From the NCBI GenBank assembly GCA_032718475.1, contig JAUCBJ010005690.1, forward strand, positions 1-56,921: 56,921 bases of DNA. Reading direction: 5' to 3'. This document shows positions 1-16,600 of the stretch, piece by piece. The notes beneath the pieces were generated by a model. The model saw only the letters and a list, made by a program, of their open reading frames with translations, was not told where the DNA came from and ran no database searches. Made by a program: the position numbers and the translations under genes. This stretch comes from Nemertoderma westbladi. Its lineage: Eukaryota > Xenacoelomorpha > Nemertodermatida > Nemertodermatidae. How positions within the stretch are numbered: the first letter of the stretch is position 1; every line of letters begins with the position of its first letter.

Positions 1-1021
1 GGCCAACCAGCTTAGGGAGGTTGCCTCAGCCCTGCTGTCCGTATCGGCCAATAGAATTTGAGTGGGCGTTGATTTTGACCTATCCCAGAGCTACTGAACT
101 GAATTTCCTATCTGTATGCTCATCCTCTGTGTTGGACGGGAGCTTCGGGGAATAAGGGTAGTTGGTATCCTCGTATAGTATTCTAGTCATATGATTCTTC
201 ATATGATTCTGTTGTTGTGTTCCCATTTTTCGCCATAACACCGGCTTTTGGGAAGAACTCTAGTAAAACTGCTTAAATTATCGAAAGTATAACTGTTATC
301 TTATCCGATCTAACTAACTCACTGGTAATCATATTATTCTTCCGAACTTTACTTATTAATTATATTGTTTGTACTGTTATTTACCGTCAGTTATTAATTG
401 TATCTATTTGTTGAGGAAATATTGCCCTTTGGAGAATACGGATAAATCACCCAAAATTCCCAATTTTCTTGATACACTATAGGTTAGAGAGACAGGCTAT
501 ACATAACAATTGCGATTTATATTAATGTGGTGTGTATTGAATCTAATGTTATTTAGCAGACCCTACATGAGTCAATTGCTGCTCTCTTTATGTGTGATCA
601 AATTTACTGACGGTCGGCAGAATAGTGTGCATGATTGTGATTGGTAACAAAGCATTTCCTAAAGAATGCGCCTTATACTTTAATCATAAGCGGTATCGTT
701 GCGTTTAGTATAAGTCCTAGTTCTGTTTAAATAGATAGAGCGCCACGTCCTAAAGGAACTGTTAATATTTCCCGAAAGCCAATAATATCTGTCAGAAATT
801 AATTAATAACGATCAATCGAATAATACAGTAAGTTTACACTGCAACCTTACACTGCAATAATAAAATTTAAGCAGCCGAATTCAGCCTCCCGGGTGTAGA
901 TCCATCGGGTGAATGATCGCGCATGGGCTGGCTTCGGTTAATGTTTTGTTTATTAGCATAAAATATTGTCGTATGCTAAAGGTGTTTTAATTAACTAAAA
1001 GACATATAAATTTTGGCAGGT
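1..1021. other. No recognisable gene
   Basis: AT-rich sequence with no open frame of note and no RNA gene or repeat that I can recognise. It may include older, unrecognisable LINE sequence upstream of the reverse transcriptase fragment that follows. Confidence 0.5.
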
Positions 1022-1684
1022 TAAACTGCTAAAGGTCTTCAAAAGCGCGAACACAATGGTAAATCTGGAGGACCCGAATGGTTGCCTTACGAAATACTTA
1101 AAGCCTCTCTCCCGATTACCCTAATCTTATGGACAACCTTCTTCAACATTTGTTTCAACGCCGGTAGTGGAATTAAATCTTGGAAGGAAAGTTTGATTAA
1201 GGTACTATATAAAGGTAAAGGCAGCCGAAAAGAAGCAGACAATTACAAATGCATCGCACTTGTTGTGTAACTGTAACCCATTTAAGATTCTCACTGCCCT
1301 CGTCGGAAGATTAGATTCACATATTCCAAATGAACAATATGGGTTTATGTGCGGAAGATCAACGCTTGAACTAATTTCGCTCCTGATAAAGAGAATCTCC
1401 AGTAACCTTTCTCGTCCAAAAAATCCGCTTTACGTGATATTTATCGATTTTAGAAAAGCTTTTGATACGGTGCCCCATGAAAGACGAATAGCGAAGCTAA
1501 GAAACCAGTACAACATCAAAGGTAAAATGTATAATCTAATTAAGTGGATTTTGTCTCCGAACTACATGCGAATATCTGATGGATTGCGAACATCCAACCC
1601 AGATTTTTAACGGAAGGGTGTATTACAAGGAGATAGCCTCAGTCCATATCTCTTTCTGTTATATATTTTGGATCTGATATAAAG
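1022..1684 (+). pseudogene. Broken LINE (non-LTR retrotransposon) reverse transcriptase fragment
   Basis: Conceptual translation gives an ordered set of non-LTR reverse transcriptase blocks: a lead-in with LPYEILKAS, then KVLYKGKGSRKEADNY, then HIPNEQYGF, the catalytic palm block FIDFRKAFDTVPH (about 1441-1480) and QGDSLSP (about 1627-1650). The frame changes near 1260, a TAA lies just before RKGVLQGDSLSP (1608-1610), and the second catalytic block (the YxDD box) is absent. The endonuclease part is not visible upstream and everything after the QGDSLSP block has been lost where the 13-bp satellite begins. This is family-level recognition; the clade is not certain, and the block spacing differs from the CR1-like LINE seen elsewhere in the window. 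It is a dead fragment. Confidence 0.85.
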
Positions 1685-4600
1685 AACGCCGAACAGAACA
1701 TATGAACAGAACATATGAACAGAACATATGAACAGAACATATGAACAGAACATATGAACAGAACATATGAACAGAACATATGAACAGAACATATGAACAG
1801 AACATATGAACAGAACATATGAACAGAACATATGAACAGAACATATGAACAGAACATATGAACAGAACATATGAACAGAACATATGAACAGAACATATGA
1901 ACAGAACATATGAACAGAACATATGAACAGAACAGATGAACAGAACAGATGAACAGAACAGATGAACAGAACATATGAACAGAACATATATATGAACAGA
2001 ACATATATATGAACAGAACAGATGAACAGAACATATGAACAGAACATATGAACAAGACAAATGAACAGAATATATGAACAGAATATATGAACAGAACAGA
2101 TGAACAGAACATATGAACAGAACAGATGAACAGAACAGATGAACAGAACATATGAACAGAACATATATATGAACAGAACATATATATGAACAGAACAGAT
2201 GAACAGAACATATGAACAGAACATATGAACAGAATATATGAACAGAACATATGAACAGAATATATGAACAGAACATATGAACAGAACGAATGAACAGAAT
2301 ATATGAACAGAACATATGAATAGAACATATATATGAACAGAACATATATATGAACAGAACAGATGAACAGAACATATGAACAGAACATATGAACAGAACA
2401 TATGAACAGAATATATGAACAGAACATATGAACAGAACGAATGAACATAATATATGAACAGAACATATGAACAGAATATATGAACAGAACATATGAACAG
2501 AATATATGAACAGAACAGATGAACAGAACATATGAACAGAACAGATGAACAGAACAGATGAACAGAACATATGAACAGAACATATATATGAACAGAACAT
2601 ATATATGAACAGAACAGATGAACAGAACATATGAACAGAACATATGAACAGAACATATGAACAGAATATATGAACAGAACATATGAACAGAACGAATGAA
2701 CAGAATATATGAACAGAACATATGAACAGAATATATGAACAGAACATATGAACAGAATATATGAACAGAACATATGAACAGAACGAATGAACAGAATATA
2801 TGAACAGAACATATGAATAGAACATATATATGAACATATATATGAACAGAACAGATGAACAGAACATATGAACAGAACATATGAACAGAACATATGAACA
2901 GAACATATATATGAACAGAACAGATGAACAGAACATATGAACAGAACATATGAACAGAATATATGAACAGAACATATGAACAGAACGAATGAACATAATA
3001 TATGAACAGAACATATGAACAGAATATATGAACAGAACATATGAACAGAATATATGAACAGAACAGATGAACAGAACATATGAACAGAACAGATGAACAG
3101 AACAGATGAACAGAACATATGAACAGAACATATATATGAACAGAACATATATATGAACAGAACAGATGAACAGAACATATGAACAGAACATATGAACAGA
3201 ACATATGAACAGAATATATGAACAGAACATATGAACAGAACGAATGAACAGAATATATGAACAGAACATATGAACAGAATATATGAACAGAACATATGAA
3301 CAGAATATATGAACAGAACATATGAACAGAACGAATGAACAGAATATATGAACAGAACATATGAATAGAACATATATATGAACATATATATGAACAGAAC
3401 AGATGAACAGAACATATGAACAGAACATATGAACAGAACATATGAACAGAACATATGAACAGAACAAATGAACATAATATATGAACAGAATATATGAACA
3501 GAACAGATGAACAGAACATATGAACAGAACATATGAACAGAACATATATATGAACATAACAGATGAACAGAACATATGAACAGAACATATGAACAGAATA
3601 TATGAACAGAACATATGAACAGAATATATGAACAGAACATATGAACAGAACGAATGAACAGAATATATGAACAGAACATATGAATAGAACATATATATGA
3701 ACAGAACAGATGAACAGAACATATGAACAGAACATATGAACAGAACATATGAACAGAACATATATATGAACAGAACAGATGAACAGAACATATGAACAGA
3801 ACATATTAACAGAACAGATGAACAGAACATACAGTATGAACAGAATATATGAACAGAACATATGAACAGAACATATTAACAGAATATATGAACAGAAAAA
3901 ATGAACAGAACATATGAACAGAACAAATGAACAGAACATATGAACAGAAAAGAACAGAACATATGAACAGAATATATGAACAGAACATATGAACAGAACA
4001 TATGAACAGAAAAGAACAGAACATATCAATAGAATATATGAACAGAACATATGAACAGAACATATGAACAGAACATATGAACAGAACATATGAACAGAAC
4101 AGATGAACAGAACATATGAACAGAAAAGAACAGAACATATCAACAGAATATATGAACAGAACATATGAACAGAACATATGAACAGAACATATGAACAGAA
4201 CAGATGAACAGAACAAATGAACAGAACATATGAACAGAACATATGAACAGAACATATGAACAGAAAAAATGAACAGAACATATGAACAGAACAAATGAAC
4301 AGAACATATGAACAGAAAAGAACAGAACATATCAACAGAATATATGAACAGAACATATGAACAGAACAGATGAACAGAACATATGAACAGAACATATGAA
4401 CAGAACATATGAACAGAATATATGAACAGAACATATGAACAGAACATATGAACAGAACATATGAACAGAACATATGAACAGAATATATGAACAGAACAGA
4501 TGAACAGAACATATGAACAGAACATATGAACAGAACAGATGAACAGAACATATGAACAGAACAAATGAACAGAACATATGAACAGAACAAATGAACAGAA

Positions 4601-7600
4601 CATATTAACAGAATATATATATGAACAGAACAGATGAACAGAACATATGAACAGAACATATATATGAACAGAACATATGAACAGAACAGATGAACAGAAC
4701 ATATGAACAGAACATATATATGAACAGAACAGATGAACAGAACATATGAACAGAACATATGAACAAGACAAATGAACAGAATATATGAACAGAATATATG
4801 AACAGAACAGATGAACAGAACATATGAACAGAACAGATGAACAGAACAGATGAACAGAACATATGAACAGAACATATATATGAACAGAACATATATATGA
4901 ACAGAACAGATGAACAGAACATATGAACAGAACATATGAACAGAATATATGAACAGAACATATGAACAGAATATATGAACAGAACATATGAACAGAACGA
5001 ATGAACAGAATATATGAACAGAACATATGAATAGAACATATATATGAACAGAACATATATATGAACAGAACAGATGAACAGAACATATGAACAGAACATA
5101 TGAACAGAACATATGAACAGAATATATGAACAGAACATATGAACAGAACGAATGAACAGAATATATGAACAGAACATATGAACAGAATATATGAACAGAA
5201 CATATGAACAGAATATATGAACAGAACAGATGAACAGAACATATGAACAGAACAGATGAACAGAACAGATGAACAGAACATATGAACAGAACATATATAT
5301 GAACAGAACATATATATGAACAGAACAGATGAACAGAACATATGAACAGAACATATGAACAGAACATATGAACAGAATATATGAACAGAACATATGAACA
5401 GAACGAATGAACAGAATATATGAACAGAACATATGAACAGAATATATGAACAGAACATATGAACAGAATATATGAACAGAACATATGAACAGAACGAATG
5501 AACAGAATATATGAACAGAACATATGAATAGAACATATATATGAACATATATATGAACAGAACAGATGAACAGAACATATGAACAGAACATATGAACAGA
5601 ACATATGAACAGAACATATATATGAACAGAACAGATGAACAGAACATATGAACAGAACATATATATGAACAGAACAGATGAACAGAACATATGAACAGAA
5701 CATATGAACAGAACATATGAACAGAACATATGAACAGAACATATGAACAGAACATATGAACAGAACAAATGAACATAATATATGAACAGAATATATGAAC
5801 AGAACAGATGAACAGAACATATGAACAGAACATATGAACAGAACATATATATGAACAGAACAGATGAACAGAACATATGAACAGAACATATGAACAGAAT
5901 ATATGAACAGAACATATGAACAGAATATATGAACAGAACATATGAACAGAACGAATGAACAGAATATATGAACAGAACATATGAATAGAACATATATATG
6001 AACAGAACAGATGAACAGAACATATGAACAGAACATATGAACAGAACATATGAACAGAACATATATATGAACAGAACAGATGAACAGAACATATGAACAG
6101 AACATATTAACAGAACAGATGAACAGAACATACAGTATGAACAGAATATATGAACAGAACATATGAACAGAACATATTAACAGAATATATGAACAGAAAA
6201 AATGAACAGAACATATGAACAGAACAAATGAACAGAACATATGAACAGAAAAGAACAGAACATATGAACAGAATATATGAACAGAACATATGAACAGAAC
6301 ATATGAACAGAAAAGAACAGAACATATCAATAGAATATATGAACAGAACATATGAACAGAACATATGAACAGAACATATGAACAGAACATATGAACAGAA
6401 CAGATGAACAGAACATATGAACAGAAAAGAACAGAACATATCAACAGAATATATGAACAGAACATATGAACAGAACATATGAACAGAACATATGAACAGA
6501 ACAGATGAACAGAACAAATGAACAGAACATATGAACAGAACATATGAACAGAACATATGAACAGAAAAAATGAACAGAACATATGAACAGAACAAATGAA
6601 CAGAACATATGAACAGAAAAGAACAGAACATATCAACAGAATATATGAACAGAACATATGAACAGAACAGATGAACAGAACATATGAACAGAACATATGA
6701 ACAGAACATATGAACAGAATATATGAACAGAACATATCAACAGAACATATGAACAGAACATATGAACAGAACATATGAACAGAATATATGAACAGAACAG
6801 ATGAACAGAACATATGAACAGAACATATGAACAGAACAGATGAACAAAACATATGAACAGAACAAATGAACAGAACATATGAACAGAACAAATGAACAGA
6901 ACATATTAACAGAATATATATATGAACAGAACAGATGAACAGAACATATGAACAGAACATATATATGAACAGAACATATGAACAGAACAGATGAACAGAA
7001 CATATGAACAGAACATATTAACAGAACATATTAACAGAACAGATGAACAGAACATACAGTATGAACAGAATATATGAACAGAATATATGAACAGAACATA
7101 TGAACAGAATATATGAACAGAACATATGAACAGAACAGATGAACAGAACAAATGAACAGAACATATGAACAGAACAAATGAACAGAACAGATGAACAGAA
7201 CATATGAACAGAACAAATGAACAGAATATATGAACAGAACATATGAACAGAATATATGAACAGAACATATGAACAGAACATATGAACAGAACAAATGAAC
7301 AGAATATATGAACAGAACATATGAACAGAATATATGAACAGAACAGATGAACAGAACATATGAACAGAACAGATGAACAGAACAGATGAACAGAACATAT
7401 GAACAGAACATATATATGAACAGAACATATATATGAACAGAACAGATGAACAGAACATATGAACAGAACATATGAACAGAACATATGAACAGAACATATG
7501 AACAGAACATATGAACAGAACAGATGAACAGAACATATGAACAGAATATATGAACAGAATATATGAACAGAACATATGAACAGAACATATGAACAGAACA

Positions 7601-10600
7601 GATGAACAGAACATATGAACAGAACATATATATGAACAGAACATATATATGAACAGAACAGATGAACAGAACATATGAACAGAACATATGAACAGAACTT
7701 ATGAACAGAATATATGAACAGAACATATGAACAGAATATATGAACAGAACATATGAACAGAACAGATGAACAGAACAAATGAACAGAACATATGAACAGA
7801 ACAAATGAACAGAACAGATGAACAGAACATATGAACAGAACAAATGAACAGAATATATGAACAGAACATATGAACAGAATATATGAACAGAACATATGAA
7901 CAGAACATATGAACAGAACAAATGAACAGAATATATGAACAGAACATATGAACAGAATATATGAACAGAACAGATGAACAGAACATATGAACAGAACAGA
8001 TGAACAGAACAGATAAACAGAACATATGAACAGAACATATATATGAACAGAACATATATATGAACAGAACAGATGAACAGAACATATGAACAGAACATAT
8101 GAACAGAACATATGAACAGAACATATGAACAGAACAGATGAACAGAACATATGAACAGAATATATGAACAGAACATATGAACAGAACATATGAACAGAAC
8201 ATATGAACAGAACAGATGAACAGAACATATGAACAGAACATATGAACAGAACATATATATGAACAGAACAGATGAACAGAACATATGAACAGAACATATG
8301 AACAGAACTTATGAACAGAACATATGAACAGAACAGATGAACAGAACAGATGAACAGAACATATGAACAGAACATATGAACAGAACATATATATGAACAG
8401 AACAGATGAACAGAACATATGAACAGAATATATGAACAGAACATATGAACAGAATATATGAACAGAACATATGAACAGAATATATGAACAGAACAGATGA
8501 ACAGAACATATGAACAGAACAGATGAACAGAACAGATGAACAGAACATATGAACAGAACATATATATGAACAGAACATATATATGAACAGAACAGATGAA
8601 CAGAACATATGAACAGAACATATGAACAGAACATATGAACAGAACAAATGAACAGAATATATGAACAGAACTTATGAACAGAACATATGAACAGAACATA
8701 TGAACAGAACATATGAACAGAACAAATGAACAGAATATATGAACAGAACTTATGAACAGAACAGATGAACAGAACATACAGTATGAACAGAATATATGAA
8801 CAGAACATATGAACAGAATATATGAACAGAACATATATATGAACAGAACAGATGAACAGAACATATGAACAGAATATATGAACAGAACATATGAACAGAA
8901 TATATGAACAGAACATATGAACAGAATATATAAACAGAACAGATGAACAGAACATATGAACAGAACAGATGAACAGAACAGATGAACAGAACATATGAAC
9001 AGAACATATATATGAACAGAACATATATATGAACAGAACAGATGAACAGAACATATGAACAGAACATATGAACAGAACATATGAACAGAACAAATGAACA
9101 GAATATATGAACAGAACTTATGAACAGAACATATGAACAGAACATATGAACAGAACATATGAACAGAACATATGAACAGAACAAATGAACAGAACATATG
9201 AACAGAACAAATGAACAGAATATATGAACAGAACTTATGAACAGAACATATGAACAGAAAAGATGAACAGAACAGATGAACAGAACATATGAACAGAACA
9301 TATGAACAGAACATATGAACAGAACAAATGAACAGAATATATGAACAGAACTTAAGAACAGAACATATGAACAGAACATATGAACAGAACATATGAACAG
9401 AACAGATGAACAGAACATATGAACAGAATATATGAACAGAACTTAAGAACAGAACATATGAACAGAACATATGAACAGAACATATGAACAGAATATATGA
9501 ACAGAACATATGAACAGAATATATGAACAGAACATATGAACAGAATATATGAACAGAACAGATGAACAGAACATATGAACAGAACAGATGAACAGAACAG
9601 ATGAACAGAACATATATATGAACAGAACAGATGAACAGAACATATGAACAGAACATATGAACAGAATATATGAACAGAACATATGAACAGAATATATGAA
9701 CAGAACATATGAACAGAACGAATGAACAGAATATATGAACAGAACATATGAATAGAACATATATATGAACAGAACAGATGAACAGAACATATGAACAGAA
9801 CATATGAACAGAACATATGAACAGAACATATATATGAACAGAACAGATGAACAGAACATATGAACAGAACATATGAACAGAACATATTAACAGAACAGAT
9901 GAACAGAACATACAGTATGAACAGAATATATGAACAGAACATATTAACAGAATATATGAACAGAAAAAATGAACAGAACATATGAACAGAACAAATGAAC
10001 AGAACATATGAACAGAAAAGAACAGAACATATCAACAGAATATATGAACAGAACATATGAACAGAACATATGAACAGAACATATGAACAGAACATATGAA
10101 CAGAACAGATGAACAGAACATAACATATGAACAGAACATATGAACAGAAAAGAACAGAACATATTAACAGAATATATGAACAGAAAAAATGAACAGAACA
10201 TATGAACAGAACAAATGAACAGAACATATGAACAGAAAAGAACAGAACATATCAACAGAATATATGAACAGAACATATGAACAGAACATATGAACAGAAC
10301 AGATGAACAGAACATATGAACAGAAAAGAACAGAACATATCAACAGAATATATGAACAGAACATATGAACAGAACATATGAACAGAACATATGAACAGAA
10401 CAGATGAACAGAACATAACATATGAACAGAACATATGAACAGAAAAGAACAGAACATATGAACAGAACATATGAACAGAACATATGAACAGAACAGATGA
10501 ACAGAACATATGAACAGAACAGATGAACAGAACATATGAACAGAACAGATGAACAGAATATATGAACAGAACATATGAACAGAACATATTAACAGAATAT

Positions 10601-13600
10601 ATGAACAGAAAAAATGAACAGAACATATGAACAGAACAAATGAACAGAACATATGAACAGAAAAGAACAGAACATATGAACAGAATATATGAACAGAACA
10701 TATGAACAGAACATATGAACAGAAAAGAACAGAACATATCAATAGAATATATGAACAGAACATATGAACAGAACATATGAACAGAACATATGAACAGAAC
10801 ATATGAACAGAACAGATGAACAGAACATATGAACAGAAAAGAACAGAACATATCAACAGAATATATGAACAGAACATATGAACAGAACATATGAACAGAA
10901 CATATGAACAGAACAGATGAACAGAACAAATGAACAGAACATATGAACAGAACATATGAACAGAACATATGAACAGAAAAAATGAACAGAACATATGAAC
11001 AGAACAAATGAACAGAACATATGAACAGAAAAGAACAGAACATATCAACAGAATATATGAACAGAACATATGAACAGAACAGATGAACAGAACATATGAA
11101 CAGAACATATGAACAGAACATATGAACAGAATATATGAACAGAACATATGAACAGAACATATGAACAGAACATATGAACAGAACATATGAACAGAACAAA
11201 TGAACAGAACAGATGAACAGAACATATGAACAGAATATATGAACAGAACATATGAACAGAACATATGAACAGAACATATGAACAGAACATATGAACAGAA
11301 CAAATGAACAGAACAGATGAACAGAACATATGAACAGAACATATGAACAGAATATATGAACAGAACATATGAACAGAACATATGAACAGAACATATGAAC
11401 AGAACATATGAACAGAACAAATGAACAGAACAGATGAACAGAACATATGAACAGAACAGATGAACAGAACATATGAACAGAACATATGAACAGAACATAT
11501 GAACAGAATATATGAACAGAACAGATGAACAGAACATATGAACAGAACATATGAACAGAACAGATGAACAGAACATATGAACAGAACAAATGAACAGAAC
11601 ATATGAACAGAACAAATGAACAGAACATATTAACAGAATATATATATGAACAGAACAGATGAACAGAACATATGAACAGAACATATATATGAACAGAACA
11701 TATGAACAGAACAGATGAACAGAACATATGAACAGAACATATTAACAGAACATATTAACAGAACAGATGAACAGAACATACAGTATGAACAGAATATATG
11801 AACAGAATATATGAACAGAACATATGAACAGAATATATGAACAGAACATATGAACAGAACAGATGAACAGAACAAATGAACAGAACATATGAACAGAACA
11901 AATGAACAGAACAGATGAACAGAACATATGAACAGAACAAATGAACAGAATATATGAACAGAACATATGAACAGAATATATGAACAGAACATATGAACAG
12001 AACATATGAACAGAACAAATGAACAGAATATATGAACAGAACATATGAACAGAATATATGAACAGAACAGATGAACAGAACATATGAACAGAACAGATGA
12101 ACAGAACAGATGAACAGAACATATGAACAGAACATATATATGAACAGAACATATATATGAACAGAACAGATGAACAGAACATATGAACAGAACATATGAA
12201 CAGAACATATGAACAGAACATATGAACAGAACATATGAACAGAACAGATGAACAGAACATATGAACAGAATATATGAACAGAACATATGAACAGAACTTA
12301 TGAACAGAATATATGAACAGAACATATGAACAGAATATATGAACAGAACATATGAACAGAACAGATGAACAGAACAAATGAACAGAACAAATGAACAGAA
12401 CAGATGAACAGAACATATGAACAGAACAAATGAACAGAATATATGAACAGAACATATGAACAGAATATATGAACAGAACATATGAACAGAACATATGAAC
12501 AGAACAAATGAACAGAATATATGAACAGAACATATGAACAGAATATATGAACAGAACAGATGAACAGAACATATGAACAGAACAAATGAACAGAACAGAT
12601 GAACAGAACATATGAACAGAACAAATGAACAGAATATATGAACAGAACATATGAACAGAATATATGAACAGAACATATGAACAGAACATATGAACAGAAC
12701 AAATGAACAGAATATATGAACAGAACATATGAACAGAATATATGAACAGAACAGATGAACAGAACAAATGAACAGAACATATGAACAGAACAAATGAACA
12801 GAACAGATGAACAGAACATATGAACAGAACAAATGAACAGAATATATGAACAGAACATATGAACAGAATATATGAACAGAACATATGAACAGAACATATG
12901 AACAGAACAAATGAACAGAATATATGAACAGAACATATGAACAGAATATATGAACAGAACAGATGAACAGAACATATGAACAGAACAAATGAACAGAATA
13001 TATGAACAGAACATATGAACAGAATATATGAACAGAACATATGAACAGAACATATGAACAGAACAAATGAACAGAATATATGAACAGAACATATGAACAG
13101 AATATATGAACAGAACAGATGAACAGAACAGATAAACAGAACATATGAACAGAACATATATATGAACAGAACATATATATGAACAGAACAGATGAACAGA
13201 ACATATGAACAGAACATATGAACAGAACATATGAACAGAACATATGAACAGAACAGATGAACAGAACATATGAACAGAATATACGAACAGAACATATGAA
13301 CAGAACTTATGAACAGAACATATGAACAGAACAGATGAACAGAACATATGAACAGAACATATGAACAGAACATATATATGAACAGAACAGATGAACAGAA
13401 CATATGAACAGAACATATGAACAGAACTTATGAACAGAACATATGAACAGAACAGATGAACAGAACAGATGAACAGAACATATGAACAGAACATATGAAC
13501 AGAACATATATATGAACAGAACAGATGAACAGAACATATGAACAGAATATATGAACAGAACATATGAACAGAATATATGAACAGAACATATGAACAGAAT

Positions 13601-16600
13601 ATATGAACAGAACAGATGAACAGAACATATGAACAGAACAGATGAACAGAACAGATGAACAGAACATATGAACAGAACATATATATGAACAGAACATATA
13701 TATGAACAGAACAGATGAACAGAACATATGAACAGAACATATGAACAGAACATATGAACAGAACAAATGAACAGAATATATGAACAGAACTTATGAACAG
13801 AACATATGAACAGAACATATGAACAGAACATATGAACAGAACAAATGAACAGAATATATGAACAGAACTTATGAACAGAACAGATGAACAGAACATACAG
13901 TATGAACAGAATATATGAACAGAACATATGAACAGAATATATGAACAGAACATATATATGAACAGAACAGATGAACAGAACATATGAACAGAATATATGA
14001 ACAGAACATATGAACAGAATATATGAACAGAACATATGAACAGAATATATAAACAGAACAGATGAACAGAACATATGAACAGAACAGATGAACAGAACAG
14101 ATGAACAGAACATATGAACAGAACATATATATGAACAGAACATATATATGAACAGAACAGATGAACAGAACATATGAACAGAACATATGAACAGAACATA
14201 TGAACAGAACAAATGAACAGAATATATGAACAGAACTTATGAACAGAACATATGAACAGAACATATGAACAGAACATATGAACAGAACATATGAACAGAA
14301 CAAATGAACAGAACATATGAACAGAACAAATGAACAGAATATATGAACAGAACTTATGAACAGAACATATGAACAGAAAAGATGAACAGAACAGATGAAC
14401 AGAACATATGAACAGAACATATGAACAGAACATATGAACAGAACAAATGAACAGAATATATGAACAGAACTTAAGAACAGAACATATGAACAGAACATAT
14501 GAACAGAACATATGAACAGAACAGATGAACAGAACATATGAACAGAATATATGAACAGAACTTAAGAACAGAACATATGAACAGAACATATGAACAGAAC
14601 ATATGAACAGAATATATGAACAGAACATATGAACAGAATATATGAACAGAACATATGAACAGAATATATGAACAGAACAGATGAACAGAACATATGAACA
14701 GAACAGATGAACAGAACAGATGAACAGAACATATGAACAGAACATATATATGAACAGAACATATATATGAACAGAACAGATGAACAGAACATATGAACAG
14801 AACATATGAACAGAACATATGAACAGAACAAATGAACAGAATATATGAACAGAACTTATGAACAGAACATATGAACAGAACATATGAACAGAACATATGA
14901 ACAGAACAAATGAACAGAACTTATGAACAGAACATATTAACAGAACAAATGAACAGAATATATGAACAGAACATATGAACAGAACAAATGAACAGAACTT
15001 ATGAACAGAACATATGAACAGAACATATTAACAGAACATATGAACAGAACATATGAACAGAACATATATATGAACAGAACAGATGAACAGAACATATGAA
15101 CAGAACATATGAACAGAATATATGAACAGAACATATGAACAGAATATATGAACAGAACATATGAACAGAACGAATGAACAGAATATATGAACAGAACATA
15201 TGAATAGAACATATATATGAACAGAACAGATGAACAGAACATATGAACAGAACAGATGAACAGAACATATGAACAGAAAAGAACAGAACATATCAACAGA
15301 ATATATGAACAGAACATATGAACAGAACATATGAACAGAACATATGAACAGAACAGATGAACAGAACAAATGAACAGAACATATGAACAGAACATATGAA
15401 CAGAACATATGAACAGAACATATGAACAGAACAGATGAACAGAACATATGAACAGAATATATGAACAGAACAGATGAACAGAACAAATGAACAGAACATA
15501 TGAACAGAACAAATGAACAGAACAGATGAACAGAACATATGAACAGAACAAATGAACAGAATATATGAACAGAACATATGAACAGAATATATGAACAGAA
15601 TATATAAACAGAACAGATGAACAGAACATATGAACAGAACAGATGAACAGAACAGATGAACAGAACATATGAACAGAACATATATATGAACAGAACATAT
15701 ATATGAACAGAACAGATGAACAGAACATATGAACAGAACATATGAACAGAACATATGAACAGAACAAATGAACAGAATATATGAACAGAACTTATGAACA
15801 GAACATATGAACAGAACATATGAACAGAACATATGAACAGAACATATGAACAGAACAAATGAACAGAACATATGAACAGAACAAATGAACAGAATATATG
15901 AACAGAACTTATGAACAGAACATATGAACAGAAAAGATGAACAGAACAGATGAACAGAACATATGAACAGAACAAATGAACAGAATATATGAACAGAACA
16001 TATGAACAGAACATATGAACAGAACAAATGAACAGAATATATGAACAGAACATATGAACAGAATATATGAACAGAACAGATGAACAGAACATATGAACAG
16101 AACAAATTAACAGAATATATGAACAGAACATATGAACAGAATATATGAACAGAACATATGAACAGAACATATGAACAGAACAAATGAACAGAATATATGA
16201 ACAGAACAAATGAACAGAATATATGAACAGAACAGATGAACAGAACATATGAACAGAACATATGAACAGAACAAATTAACAGAATATATGAACAGAACAT
16301 ATGAACAGAATATATGAACAGAACATATGAACAGAACATATGAACAGAACAAATGAACAGAATATATGAACAGAACATATGAACAGAACATATGAACAGA
16401 ACAAATTAACAGAATATATGAACAGAACATATGAACAGAATATATGAACAGAACATATGAACAGAACATATGAACAGAACAAATGAACAGAATATATGAA
16501 CAGAACATATGAACAGAATATATGAACAGAACAGATGAACAGAACATATGAACAGAACAAATTAACAGAATATATGAACAGAACATATGAACAGAATATA

